Shown: in pieces, positions 1-8,397 of the stretch
How positions within the stretch are numbered: position 1 is the stretch's first letter
How the letters are laid out: each line of letters starts with the position of its first letter
Assembly: GCA_963922815.1 (NCBI GenBank)
Contig: CAWUKD010000014.1
Coordinates: 1 to 39,724, forward strand
Length of the DNA stretch: 39,724 nucleotides
Direction: 5' to 3'
Origin: SZUA-146 sp963922815
GTDB lineage: Bacteria > Pseudomonadota > Gammaproteobacteria > Steroidobacterales > SZUA-146
Position numbers and translations under genes: made by a program
The notes under the pieces: generated by a model
Told to the model about the DNA's origin: nothing
Databases searched by the model: none
Seen by the model: only the letters and a program-made list of their open reading frames with translations

Positions 1-87
1 GATATAGACAAATTTGCCGCACAGGTCATACTACGCACCTGGCTCAATCAACGCGACGGACGTCGACCCGGACCGGGCGACGAATAA
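1..87 (+). CDS. ruvX: C-terminal end of probable RuvX/YqgF (Holliday junction resolvase-like nuclease), partial
   Basis: The open frame enters from the left edge and gives 28 residues ending at TAA 85-87. The visible tail, with the segment FAAQVILRTWL, fits the last helix of YqgF/RuvX proteins, where a conserved Asp precedes an 'AA..IL..WL' helix. The family acts in 16S rRNA 5'-end maturation and is related to RuvC nucleases. The stop lies 3 bases before the pyrB start, and ruvX next to pyrB is a common gammaproteobacterial order (in Pseudomonas with pyrR between them). Only the tail is visible, so the call rests on a short match plus gene order. Confidence 0.6.
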   Translation, partial: DIDKFAAQVILRTWLNQRDGRRPGPGDE

Positions 88-90
88 CTC

Positions 91-996
91 ATGAAGCACT
101 TCGTTTCGATTCAAGATCTTTCCCGCCATGAACTCGAAACCCTGATCGATGATGCGGTACGCCGCTCCAATGCACCGGTTATTCACGACACACAGCTAGG
201 ACACATTTGTGTCGCCAGCCTGTTTTTCGAGAACAGCACGCGCACCAGGGTGTCTTTTGAACTGGCGGCCAAACGGCTGGGGGCTCATCACGTCAATGTC
301 GATTTACAGCACTCGTCCCAAAGCAAGGGAGAAACAGTCTGGGACACGGTAGCGACACTGCAGGCTATGGGCATAAATCAACTCGTGGTGCGAACGTCCA
401 CAGAGGGTCTGCCAGCCGAACTCGCCAGCAAAGCTACCACCACAAAAATCATCAACGCTGGCGAAGCCAATGTCTCCCACCCGAGCCAGGCGCTGCTTGA
501 TCTGGTTACGTTGAAACAACGCAAAGGGCGCGTGGATAACCTGACGATCACCATTGTTGGCGATATTGCCCATTCACGCGTGGCCCGGTCTTTTGTCCAC
601 GGGGCCACCAAGCTGGGCTGTCGCGACATTCGTCTGGTCGCGCCGGAGCAGTGGCAGGCCAACAGCGACGATTTCGCCGGCCTGGCGTTTTCTGACGAAC
701 TGGATCCTGCCATACGCGACGCGGACGTGGTGATGGCACTGAGAATACAAAAAGAACGATTACAGTCAGACGCCATCATGGATATCGACGAATACCGGTC
801 GCGCTTCTCTCTGACGCGCCAAAGACTGTCCGCGGCACGGGACGATCTGCTGGTGATGCACCCGGGACCTATCAATCGTAACGTTGAACTCAGCGACGCG
901 GTTGCCGACGGACCCCAGTCGGTAATTCAGCAGCAGGTAGCGATAGGCGTGCCGGCTCGAATGGCCATTCTTTGCGCACTTGCGGCGGACCAATAA
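91..996 (+). CDS. pyrB: Aspartate carbamoyltransferase catalytic subunit (PyrB)
   Basis: This enzyme condenses carbamoyl phosphate with aspartate to carbamoyl aspartate, the committed step of pyrimidine synthesis, in the cytoplasm. The 301-aa protein has the usual length of the catalytic chain. The carbamoyl-phosphate loop FENSTRTR is at residues 46-53, an HPSQALLDL motif lies mid-protein and HPGPINRNVEL near the C-terminus. The ATG follows the ruvX stop by 3 bases and the next gene starts 1 base after the pyrB stop, so all three are probably co-transcribed. No pyrI regulatory gene follows; in pseudomonads PyrB pairs with an inactive PyrC-like protein, which is not seen here. Recognition is secure. 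Confidence 0.97.
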   Translation: MKHFVSIQDLSRHELETLIDDAVRRSNAPVIHDTQLGHICVASLFFENSTRTRVSFELAAKRLGAHHVNVDLQHSSQSKGETVWDTVATLQAMGINQLVVRTSTEGLPAELASKATTTKIINAGEANVSHPSQALLDLVTLKQRKGRVDNLTITIVGDIAHSRVARSFVHGATKLGCRDIRLVAPEQWQANSDDFAGLAFSDELDPAIRDADVVMALRIQKERLQSDAIMDIDEYRSRFSLTRQRLSAARDDLLVMHPGPINRNVELSDAVADGPQSVIQQQVAIGVPARMAILCALAADQ

Positions 997-997
997 C

Positions 998-1876
998 ATG
1001 ACCACATCACAGCGCGGTACCATTTTTCTTGAAGACGCCGAAGTGCTGCGCCAGGACGCGTACAGCGACGATCAGTTTATTCTGCGTGTGAACGCACCCA
1101 AGTGTGCCGCCCGGGCAAAAGCCGGATCGTTCGCGCACGTTACATGTGACCCGCTGCTACCGATGCGCCGACCTTTGTCGATCATGCAGGTCGATTCGGA
1201 AGCCGGCTGGGTAGATTTCCTTTACAAGATAGTCGGCGACGGACTGCGACTGCTCTCGCAGCGTACCGCCGGCGAGACGATTAGCGTACTCGGGCCGATC
1301 GGCAAGCCGTTCTCGCTCAATGCGCAATACCGACGCCCGCTGCTGCTCGGCGGAGGCGTTGGCATTCCACCGATGGTGTTTTTAGCCGATACCCTGCGCG
1401 ATCAGAAAGAGTTCGAACCGGTTCTGTTTATGGGTTCGGAAGTACCGTTTCCTTTCAGGCTGGTGACTTCATCACTTGACGTGCCAGGTATCGACGCGCC
1501 CGTCGATCAAACGCTTGAACTGCTTGAGCAGTGGGGCATTCCGGCCAGGCTGGCATCACTCCAGGGTTACGAAGGAGTTTATGACGGATACGTCACCCAG
1601 GCAGCCGCACGCTGGCTTGATACGTTGACGGAAGCGCAGCGCGCCGAAGTTGAAGTGTTTGCCTGCGGCCCCACACCCATGCTCGAGGCCTGCGCCCGAC
1701 TGGCGCGGGAATACGACCTGCCCGCTCAGGTGTCACTGGAAGAACATATGGCCTGTGCGGTTGGCGGCTGCGCCGGCTGCACGGTGCTGGTCAACACAGA
1801 CAAGGGTCCCTACATGCAACGCGTATGCGTCGACGGCCCGGTGTTCGATGCGCGTGAGGTTTTCCCGGCCGCCTGA
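998..1876 (+). CDS. pyrK: PyrK-like iron-sulfur/FAD electron-transfer subunit of dihydroorotate dehydrogenase
   Basis: The 292-aa protein has the ferredoxin-NADP reductase layout of PyrK. An FAD-binding RPLS motif is at 58-61, a nucleotide-binding GGGVGIPP motif starts at 118, ACGPTPML follows, and a C-terminal [2Fe-2S] cluster has Cys253, Cys258, Cys261 and Cys277. In class 1B enzymes PyrK passes electrons from the PyrD flavin to NAD+. An in-frame TTG at 980 would overlap pyrB; the ATG at 998, one base after the pyrB stop, is the natural start. No pyrD is adjacent. Gammaproteobacteria usually carry the quinone-linked class 2 PyrD, which needs no PyrK, so the pairing with pyrB is unusual. An alternative is a reductase for another partner. 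Confidence 0.85.
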   Translation: MTTSQRGTIFLEDAEVLRQDAYSDDQFILRVNAPKCAARAKAGSFAHVTCDPLLPMRRPLSIMQVDSEAGWVDFLYKIVGDGLRLLSQRTAGETISVLGPIGKPFSLNAQYRRPLLLGGGVGIPPMVFLADTLRDQKEFEPVLFMGSEVPFPFRLVTSSLDVPGIDAPVDQTLELLEQWGIPARLASLQGYEGVYDGYVTQAAARWLDTLTEAQRAEVEVFACGPTPMLEACARLAREYDLPAQVSLEEHMACAVGGCAGCTVLVNTDKGPYMQRVCVDGPVFDAREVFPAA

Positions 1877-1919
1877 ACCCGGCGCTGCACGTCATCCAGC
1901 CAGCGCAGGGACGATGCAG

Positions 1920-2975
1920 TTAACCGAAATTAATCTTGGTCTCGAGATTCGCTCTGGAGTCGGCGGATGATAGCGCCGCTTCCAGCGTAACGCGGCCCTG
2001 CTTATACAGCTCAAACAGCGAAGAGTCGAAGGACTGAATCCCGCTCTCAGATGAGTTTGCAACCGCTTCTTTAATAGCGTCGATGTCACCTTTCAGAATC
2101 TGCTCCTGAATGTGTGGCGTGTTCAGCATGACCTCTACTGCCGCTACCCTCGAACCTGTTTTGCCAGGTACCAGGCGCTGCGAAATAATCGCCCGCAGGT
2201 ATTGGGACAGATCCATCAGAATCTGGTGATGCTGCGTGGTCGGAAACATATTAATAATTCGGTCGAGCGTTTCCGCCGTGTTATTGGCATGAAGCGTGGA
2301 CAAACACAGGTGCCCGGTGCCCGCCAGCGTAAGCGCGGACTCCATGGTTTCGCGATCGCGGATCTCGCCGATCAGAATAACGTCCGGGGCTTCCCGCATG
2401 GCGCTCTTCAGCGCACGAGCGTAACTGGACGTGTCGACACCGACTTCGCGCTGGTTAATCAGCGAGTTTTTATTCGGGTGCAAAAACTCGATCGGGTCTT
2501 CAATCGTTAATATGTGATCAGACGCCACTTCATTGCGGTGATTGACCATACCGGCAAGCGTGGTGGATTTACCCGAACCCGTGGCGCCCACCATCAAAAT
2601 CAGGCCGCGTTTGCGCATGACCAGGTCTTTTAGAACAGGCGGCATGCCGAGTTCGTCTAGCCTCGGCAGATCCGACGTGATGTAACGAAGCACCATAGCC
2701 ACGTTGCCGCGCTGGTGAAACACATTCACCCGGAAGCGACCAAGACCCGGTTCGGATATGGCAAAATCGATTTCAAGATCGCGCGCGAAGATATCGAGCT
2801 GGTCTTCGTTCATCAGTCCGAATGCGGCCTGTTTGACCATTTTCGGCGTCAGCTCGGTGCTGTTTACGGGAATAATGCGACCGTCAATCTTGATTTTGAC
2901 CGGCGCATAAGTAGTAAAGAACAGGTCCGACGCTTTCTTGTCGACCATCAGTTTGAACAGCGGTTTAGTATTCAT
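1920..2975 (-). CDS. Second PilU-like type IV pilus retraction ATPase
   Basis: A hexameric AAA-type motor of the PilT/PilU family, 351 aa, acting at the cytoplasmic face of the type IV pilus machine. The Walker A motif GATGSGKST is at residues 130-138; the Asp-box IEDPIEF, the Walker B segment DVILIGEIRDRETME and the His-box STLHANNTAETLDRII follow. It lacks the AIRNLIRE motif of true PilT and is closer to PilU in its N-terminal and His-box segments. It starts 12 bases after the pilU stop and is the last gene of a pilT-pilU-pilU2 unit. It is shorter than PilU because it lacks the C-terminal tail. It probably assists PilT; an independent role is possible. Confidence 0.9.
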   Translation of the reverse strand: MNTKPLFKLMVDKKASDLFFTTYAPVKIKIDGRIIPVNSTELTPKMVKQAAFGLMNEDQLDIFARDLEIDFAISEPGLGRFRVNVFHQRGNVAMVLRYITSDLPRLDELGMPPVLKDLVMRKRGLILMVGATGSGKSTTLAGMVNHRNEVASDHILTIEDPIEFLHPNKNSLINQREVGVDTSSYARALKSAMREAPDVILIGEIRDRETMESALTLAGTGHLCLSTLHANNTAETLDRIINMFPTTQHHQILMDLSQYLRAIISQRLVPGKTGSRVAAVEVMLNTPHIQEQILKGDIDAIKEAVANSSESGIQSFDSSLFELYKQGRVTLEAALSSADSRANLETKINFG

Positions 2976-2987
2976 GCTTTCCCGTTA

Positions 2988-4148
2988 CTAGAATTGTTTG
3001 GCATCGGGTTCGTGCTCCATGATGCGAAGGCTATGACCGCCCTCATCCTGAGCCTGAAACTCCCGCTTGCTCTCCAGCTTGATACGCAGACGCAATTCGT
3101 TTTTCGAATCGGCGTTTCGAAGCGCTTCTTCATAACCAATGGCCCCTTCTTCGTAAAGATCGAACAGGGCCTGGTCAAAGGTCATCATGCCGAGCCGGTT
3201 CGACTTGGCCATAACTTCTTTAATTTGTGCCACTTCACCTTTAAAGATGAGGTCTGAAATAAGCGGAGACGCCAGCATGATTTCCATTGCAGCGATGCGA
3301 CCTTTGTTATCCGCTTTCGGAATTAGTCGCTGAGAAATCAAGCCCCGAATGTTGAGCGAAAGGTCCATCAGCAGCTGATCGCGGCGCTCTTCGGGGAAAA
3401 AGTTAATAATTCGATCCAGAGCCTGGTTGGCGCTGTTGGCGTGAAGCGTGGCCAGACACAGATGGCCGGTTTCGGCAAACTGAACGCCATATTCCATCGT
3501 TTCGCGATCGCGGATCTCGCCAATCAGAATCACGTCCGGCGCCTGGCGCAGAGTGTTCTTTAGCGCCGCATGCCAGTTGTCCGTATCGACGCCGACCTCG
3601 CGCTGAGTCACCACACAACCCTGATGAGGGTGCACATACTCCACCGGATCCTCGATGGTAATAATGTGTCCGCGGGAGTTCTTGTTGCGGTGGCCAATCA
3701 TGGCCGCCAGCGTGGTCGACTTACCGGAGCCCGTTCCACCCACAATAATGACCAGCCCGCGCTTTGACATCACAACCTCTTTAAGCACAGGCGGCAAATT
3801 CAGATCGTCGAACACGGGAATATCAGTTGTAATCGTTCGAAGTACCGCGCCGGTGTTACCCTGCTGCACAAAGGCGTTCGCACGGAAACGTCCGATGCCT
3901 TTCGGACTTACCGCGAAATTACATTCCTTGTTGGCATCGAATTCCTTGGTTTGCTTGTCGTTCATGATAGAACGCACCAGCATCGCACTCTGGGACGAAG
4001 TTAGCGGTGTCTGCGACACCGGCGTAATAACACCGTCGACTTTTATCGCCGGAGGAAAGCCGGTCGTGATGAACAAATCAGATGCCTCTTTCTGCACCAT
4101 TCCGCGCATCAGGTCCTGCATCAGTTTAATCGCTTGATCACGTTCCAT
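2988..4148 (-). CDS. pilU: PilU, PilT-dependent retraction ATPase
   Basis: PilU is the accessory retraction motor that works with PilT to pull in type IV pili under load. The 386-aa length matches Pseudomonas PilU (about 382). Walker A GGTGSGKST is at 137-145, followed by IEDPVEYVH, the Walker B segment DVILIGEIRDRETME, and the His-box ATLHANSANQALDRIINFF, which is almost identical to PilU. The C-terminal tail after residue 355 is charged and variable, as in PilU. It lies 54 bases downstream of pilT and 12 bases upstream of a second PilU-like gene, so the three form one transcription unit. The ATG at 4148 keeps the conserved EASDLFIT N-terminal motif intact. Confidence 0.93.
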   Translation of the reverse strand: MERDQAIKLMQDLMRGMVQKEASDLFITTGFPPAIKVDGVITPVSQTPLTSSQSAMLVRSIMNDKQTKEFDANKECNFAVSPKGIGRFRANAFVQQGNTGAVLRTITTDIPVFDDLNLPPVLKEVVMSKRGLVIIVGGTGSGKSTTLAAMIGHRNKNSRGHIITIEDPVEYVHPHQGCVVTQREVGVDTDNWHAALKNTLRQAPDVILIGEIRDRETMEYGVQFAETGHLCLATLHANSANQALDRIINFFPEERRDQLLMDLSLNIRGLISQRLIPKADNKGRIAAMEIMLASPLISDLIFKGEVAQIKEVMAKSNRLGMMTFDQALFDLYEEGAIGYEEALRNADSKNELRLRIKLESKREFQAQDEGGHSLRIMEHEPDAKQF

Positions 4149-4202
4149 GGTCTACTCCAGCTACTCTTGGCTTATTACTGGTAATGCTTGGCTAATCGGG
4201 GC

Positions 4203-5243
4203 TTAAAACTGCTCTTTGTGAACGGCCCGGAAGCGCGCTTCCTCGCGGCTCACCACCCCTTTTCTGACAAGTTCCAGCAAACACTGATCCAGCGTCTGCA
4301 TGCCCGCCGACTGGCCGGTCTGAATGGCCGAGTACATTTGCGCAATCTTGTTTTCACGAATCAGGTTTCGAATGGCAGGTGTTCCAATCATGATCTCATG
4401 GGCGGCCACCCGGCCTCCGCCGTTTTTCTTGAGCAGTGACTGGGAAATCACGGCGCGCAGAGATTCGGACAGCATGGACCGAACCATGTCTTTTTCTGCG
4501 GCGGGAAATACGTCGACTACCCGGTCAATGGTTTTGGCGGCACTGCTGGTGTGCAATGTGCCAAACACCAGGTGGCCGGTTTCGGCCGCCGTCAGTGCCA
4601 GTCGAATGGTCTCAAGGTCTCGCATCTCACCCACGAGCACAATATCGGGATCTTCACGCAGCGCTGAACGCAGCGCCTCATTAAAACCCAGCGTGTCACG
4701 ATGGACTTCGCGCTGGTTAATCAGTGACTTCTTGCTCTCGTGCACAAATTCGATCGGATCTTCAACCGTGAGGATGTGATCAGGTTTCGTATCGTTGATG
4801 AAATCGACCATTGCCGCCAGGGTAGTTGATTTACCCGACCCCGTCGGCCCGGTCACCAGCACGATGCCGCGATTGGTCAGCGAGATGTCCTTGAAAATCT
4901 TCGGTGCGTCCAGATCGTCAAGTGTCAGTATCTTCGAGGGAATTGTACGAAACACGGCGCCTGCGCCCCGGTTCTGGTTAAACGCGTTAACCCTAAACCG
5001 TGCAAGACCGGGAATTTCAAACGAAAAGTCGGTTTCGAAAAATTCCTCAAAGTCTTTGCGCTGTTTGTCGTTCATGATGTCGTACACCATGCTGTGCACT
5101 TCTTTGTGCTCCAGCGCCGGCATATTAATTCGCTTGATGTCACCATCAACCCGAATCATCGGTGCCACGCCTGATGACAGGTGTAAATCCGAGGCATCAT
5201 TCTTTACGGCAAACGCCAGTAGTTGTGCAATATCCAAAGCCAT
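4203..5243 (-). CDS. pilT: PilT, type IV pilus retraction ATPase
   Basis: PilT is the hexameric motor that depolymerises type IV pili and drives twitching motility and DNA uptake. The 346-aa protein follows Pseudomonas PilT closely throughout. It has the N-terminal ASDLHLSSG segment, Walker A GPTGSGKST at 132-140, IEFVHESKKSL, Walker B segment DIVLVGEMRDLETI, the His-box GTLHTSSAAKTIDRVVDVFP and the retraction-specific AIRNLIRE motif. The frame is open upstream to 5408, but the ATG at 5243 gives the family N-terminus (MALDIAQLLAF) and has an AGGGGA ribosome site about 10 bases before it. It is divergent from yggS across 196 bases, the classic pilT/yggS arrangement. Confidence 0.96.
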   Translation of the reverse strand: MALDIAQLLAFAVKNDASDLHLSSGVAPMIRVDGDIKRINMPALEHKEVHSMVYDIMNDKQRKDFEEFFETDFSFEIPGLARFRVNAFNQNRGAGAVFRTIPSKILTLDDLDAPKIFKDISLTNRGIVLVTGPTGSGKSTTLAAMVDFINDTKPDHILTVEDPIEFVHESKKSLINQREVHRDTLGFNEALRSALREDPDIVLVGEMRDLETIRLALTAAETGHLVFGTLHTSSAAKTIDRVVDVFPAAEKDMVRSMLSESLRAVISQSLLKKNGGGRVAAHEIMIGTPAIRNLIRENKIAQMYSAIQTGQSAGMQTLDQCLLELVRKGVVSREEARFRAVHKEQF

Positions 5244-5439
5244 GGGCTTAGTGTCCCCTGTGGGTTTCGAGTGTTCGCCAGGATGGCACCAGGGTGCCGC
5301 TTCCGGGAGAGCGTGTCGTGTCCTTACCAACTCGTGGTCTGTTTTCAAACCTCGCGCCGGACACCATGTCTGAGTCATACTGCGTCGCCGCAGAGCCTCA
5401 GGATGCACTAAAGTATACCGGCATTATGGAGTAAAAAGT

Positions 5440-6153
5440 TTGACCCAAATCACACATAATCTGATGAATATTCAGGAAAGAATCGTAACAGCTTCGGCGC
5501 GTTATCAGCGAATTCCAGGTTCTGTTCGTCTTTTGGCCGTCAGCAAGCGCCACCCTGCTTCCGCTGTGTATGAAGCCTGTCAGGCCGGTCAGACTGAATT
5601 CGGCGAGAACTATGTAAGCGAAGGCCTTAGAAAGCAAACCGAACTGGACGCGTTGTTTCGCGCAAATAGCAATGAAAACAAGCATTTGAATTGGCATTTT
5701 ATCGGCAGGATACAGTCCAATAAAACGCGCGAGGTGGCTCAGAATTTTTCCTGGGTTCACAGCCTGGACCGTCTGAAAACGGCCCGTCGACTCGACGCTG
5801 CCCGAGGACCGGGCGCCCCTCTCAACGTGCTGATTCAGGTCAATTTGAGTGGCGATTCGACCCGTCCCGGCGTCGAACCGGGTGAAGTCGCCGAGTTCGT
5901 TTCCCGAATCAGCGGGTATGAGCGACTCGCCGTCCGGGGTCTGATGGCCATGGCACCCGACACCCGCTGTTTTGATACCCAGTCTCGCGCCTTTGCCTCG
6001 GTGAAGCGTATTCATGACGACATTAGTCAGGACCATGAAGGGTTCGACCAGCTGTCGATGGGAATGTCCGGAGACCTCGAAGCCGCCATTGCCAACGGCG
6101 CAACCTGGGTTCGTATCGGAACGGATGTGTTTGGCAAACGCCCTTCTGACTGA
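5440..6153 (+). CDS. yggS: YggS/PLPBP family pyridoxal phosphate homeostasis protein
   Basis: A single-domain alpha/beta-barrel protein that binds pyridoxal 5'-phosphate and buffers the cellular PLP pool; no catalytic activity is established for the family. It has 237 aa, the usual size. The PLP-binding lysine is Lys36 in LLAVSKRHP, the same number as in E. coli, and the C-terminal signature SMGMSGDLEAAI...WVRIGTDVFG is present. A TTG start at 5440 is chosen because a GGAG site lies 8 bases upstream and the resulting N-terminus (ITHNLMNIQERI) matches the family helix; the ATG at 5464 has no ribosome site. proC begins 49 bases downstream, the standard yggS-proC-yggT order. Confidence 0.93.
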   Translation: MTQITHNLMNIQERIVTASARYQRIPGSVRLLAVSKRHPASAVYEACQAGQTEFGENYVSEGLRKQTELDALFRANSNENKHLNWHFIGRIQSNKTREVAQNFSWVHSLDRLKTARRLDAARGPGAPLNVLIQVNLSGDSTRPGVEPGEVAEFVSRISGYERLAVRGLMAMAPDTRCFDTQSRAFASVKRIHDDISQDHEGFDQLSMGMSGDLEAAIANGATWVRIGTDVFGKRPSD

Positions 6154-6202
6154 CACACTTACGCAGCTCGCGGGTAATCTTCTTTGTGGTGAGAAACTGA
6201 CT

Positions 6203-7078
6203 ATGAATTCCAAACGCATTGTTTTTATCGGAGGCGGCAACATGGCCGCTGCGCTACTGGCCGGCCTGGCCAAACCGGAAGCCATCGAGACCGCAGACGC
6301 CGAGTCCGGAGCGCCGGCGTCGTCGTTATCGGGCACCTACGACCTTCGGGTTTCCGATCCCGGAGAAACTCAGCGCAAGCAAATGGAAAAGCTGCCCGGC
6401 GTCACCACCTTCTCAGACAATCGCGAAGCCATAGAGGGCGCCGACTGCGTCGTGTTTGCCGTAAAGCCCCAGATCATGCGCGGCGTCTGTACCGATTTGA
6501 CCGAATCCGTTAAAACGCACAAGCCGCTCCTGGTGTCCGTGGCCGCTGGCATTGGTTGCGATCCGATCAGCCGCTGGTTTGACGGCTACCGCCGCATCGT
6601 GCGCGTCATGCCAAATACGCCCGCACTGGTGGGCGCCGGTGCGACCGGACTTTACGCCGATAGCGATGTCACCCGCGACGACGTCAAGCTCGTCGACAGC
6701 GTCTTCTCGGCCGTTGGGCTAACCGCGTGGGTGGACACAGAGAACCTGATTGATGCGGTAACAGCACTTTCCGGCAGCGGTCCGGCTTATTTCTTCTATA
6801 TGCTCGAGGCGATGGAGGACGCCGGCTGCGCATTGGGTCTGCCCCGTGACATGGCCCAACAGCTGGCCCGGCAAACCGCGCTCGGAGCCGCGCGGATGGC
6901 GCTCGGCGAACCGGGGACCCTCGAAGAACTCAGGCAGCGAGTCACATCAGCAGGCGGCACAACAGCAGCCGCTTTGGAAGTGTTGGCGGCTCAGGAGTTG
7001 CCAACTATTATGGAGGCCGCCATGATGGCCGCCAGCGAACGTGCAGGAACTCTGGCAGACGAATTCGGGACGGACTAG
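6203..7078 (+). CDS. proC: Pyrroline-5-carboxylate reductase (ProC)
   Basis: ProC reduces pyrroline-5-carboxylate to proline with NAD(P)H, the last step of proline synthesis. The 291-aa protein has the Rossmann motif FIGGGNMAAALLAGL at 8-22, VMPNTPALVGAGATGLYA mid-protein, and the substrate-site segments ALSGSGPAYFF and VTSAGGTTAAAL. It is slightly longer than usual (about 270) because of a low-complexity insertion around residues 28-45, between the first strand and the RVSDP segment. The frame is open well upstream, inside yggS, but the ATG at 6203 matches the family start and follows a GTGAGAAA purine-rich site. yggT begins 6 bases after the stop, implying co-transcription. Confidence 0.96.
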   Translation: MNSKRIVFIGGGNMAAALLAGLAKPEAIETADAESGAPASSLSGTYDLRVSDPGETQRKQMEKLPGVTTFSDNREAIEGADCVVFAVKPQIMRGVCTDLTESVKTHKPLLVSVAAGIGCDPISRWFDGYRRIVRVMPNTPALVGAGATGLYADSDVTRDDVKLVDSVFSAVGLTAWVDTENLIDAVTALSGSGPAYFFYMLEAMEDAGCALGLPRDMAQQLARQTALGAARMALGEPGTLEELRQRVTSAGGTTAAALEVLAAQELPTIMEAAMMAASERAGTLADEFGTD

Positions 7079-7084
7079 CAATAC

Positions 7085-7636
7085 ATGAAAGCACTGATTT
7101 TTATTTTAAGCCTTGTCGGCCAGCTTCTGGTTGGCCTGTTTGTCGTACGCTTTTTACTTCAGCTCGTGCGTGCAGACTTCTACAATCCCGTGTCGCAGGC
7201 CATCGTCAGCCTGACCAACCCGCTGGTCATGCCCCTTCGAAAGATTATCCCAGGTCTCAAGGGTATGGATCTGGCGAGCCTCGTCGCCGCGTTTCTGGTT
7301 CAGATACTGGTGCTGGTCATCCTGTTCTTCATTCAGACTGGCGGTGGCATACCCGGTATTCAGTACACGCTGATTGAGTCCTTTTTCGGCCTGCTAAATC
7401 TGGTCTTCGGACTCTTCATCATGACGATATTCCTGCGAGTCATCCTCAGCTGGATCAATCCGGACCCCCGCAATCCGGTCGTCAGCATGCTCTACAGCCT
7501 GACCGAACCGATTCTTGCACCGGCACGTCGGATCATCCCGCCCATTGGCGGACTGGATCTATCACCCCTCATCGTGCTCGTTCTGCTCCAGGCTTTGCAG
7601 ATTCTGATTAACTCGGACATTCGTGGTTTTTTCTAG
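7085..7636 (+). CDS. yggT: YggT family integral membrane protein
   Basis: The 183-aa hydrophobic protein contains two tandem YggT repeats, each with two membrane helices followed by an amphipathic loop. The repeat signature is visible twice: NPLVMPLRKIIP near residues 45-56 and EPILAPARRIIP near 140-151, followed by GLKGMD and GIGGLD-like turns (the second reads PIGGLD). It is an inner-membrane protein. Family members are linked to osmotic shock tolerance and envelope organisation, but the biochemical role is not established. It starts 6 bases after proC, which supports a yggS-proC-yggT operon. No hairpin terminator with a T-run follows directly. Confidence 0.93.
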   Translation: MKALIFILSLVGQLLVGLFVVRFLLQLVRADFYNPVSQAIVSLTNPLVMPLRKIIPGLKGMDLASLVAAFLVQILVLVILFFIQTGGGIPGIQYTLIESFFGLLNLVFGLFIMTIFLRVILSWINPDPRNPVVSMLYSLTEPILAPARRIIPPIGGLDLSPLIVLVLLQALQILINSDIRGFF

Positions 7637-7682
7637 CCTCAAAAACGACGTTGGGGAACCGTAGAAGACGCGCTTTTAAGTG

Positions 7683-7710
7683 TTGCCACTCACAGCCATT
7701 AGGCTATAGT
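7683..7710 (+). promoter_or_regulatory. Putative sigma70 promoter for the DUF4426 lipoprotein gene
   Basis: A TTGCCA box (7683-7688) and a TATAGT box (7705-7710) each match the sigma70 consensus at 5 of 6 positions, with a 16-base spacer. They lie 33 bases upstream of the ATG at 7743, which has a strong GGGGGAG ribosome site. This suggests the lipoprotein gene has its own promoter rather than depending on the proC-yggT transcript. Confidence 0.5.
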
Positions 7711-7742
7711 GGTAGCTCGATTCGATCATTGGGGGAGTACAC

Positions 7743-8240
7743 ATGCGAGTCAGTAAACTGCTAATTGTTACCAGTCTAAGCGCGCTTTTTGCGCTAACTG
7801 CGTGCCAAAAGGCACCGGAAACACGCTCTGCCGCCAACGTTCCTACAGCCAAAGAAGCGGCTCCCAGGACATTCGAATCCGGTGACTACGTGGTGCATTA
7901 CAACGCGATCACCACCGATCAGCTACTACCTGAAGCCGCACGCGCTTATGGCCTTTCGCGCAGTAAATCACAGGTTCTTCTGAACGTAGTACTGCACAAA
8001 AAAACCGCAGGTTCAGGCACTGTTTCGACATCGGGTAAAGTCTCAGCGAAAGCCAATAACCTTACGGGACAATTGAAAAATCTCGAGATGCGCGAGATTA
8101 AGGATGGCGACGTTGTCTACTTCATCGGGCAAACATCCATCGCCGATGGTGAGAATCTGACCTTCAAGATCGAGGCTACCCCCGAGGGCGAGACCGACCC
8201 CATCAACGTGACGTTTCAGCAACAGTTTTACACAAAGTAA
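7743..8240 (+). CDS. DUF4426 family lipoprotein
   Basis: The 165-aa protein has a lipoprotein signal peptide ending in LTAC, with the lipid-modified cysteine at residue 21, so it should sit in the envelope. The mature part matches DUF4426 in pattern: DYVVHYNAI..., a RAYGLSRSKSQVLLNV stretch, a GQLKNLEMREI segment and a C-terminal TFQQQFY. The fold is probably an all-beta sandwich; no function is known. In Pseudomonas a DUF4426 gene sits in the same neighbourhood downstream of proC-yggT-metX-metW, so its position supports the call. Here metX and metW are absent from between them. The start at 7743 is preceded by GGGGGAG. Confidence 0.85.
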   Translation: MRVSKLLIVTSLSALFALTACQKAPETRSAANVPTAKEAAPRTFESGDYVVHYNAITTDQLLPEAARAYGLSRSKSQVLLNVVLHKKTAGSGTVSTSGKVSAKANNLTGQLKNLEMREIKDGDVVYFIGQTSIADGENLTFKIEATPEGETDPINVTFQQQFYTK

Positions 8241-8397
8241 GGTTTCGTTTGACAGCCTCAAAATAGGGGTAAACGCTCAGTTGGGCGACTAAAAAGATTT
8301 GCCAAAACGCTTACACCTTGCGCCATCTTATGCTATTTTGCGCAGCGTAATTCGACTGTTGTTTTTGACTACACTATCTCACTGAGGGGATTGATTA

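Noticed and set aside
4203..5408. Longer PilT reading frame reaching 5408.
   Set aside because: The extra 55 codons have no similarity to PilT; the ATG at 5243 gives the family N-terminus and has a ribosome site.
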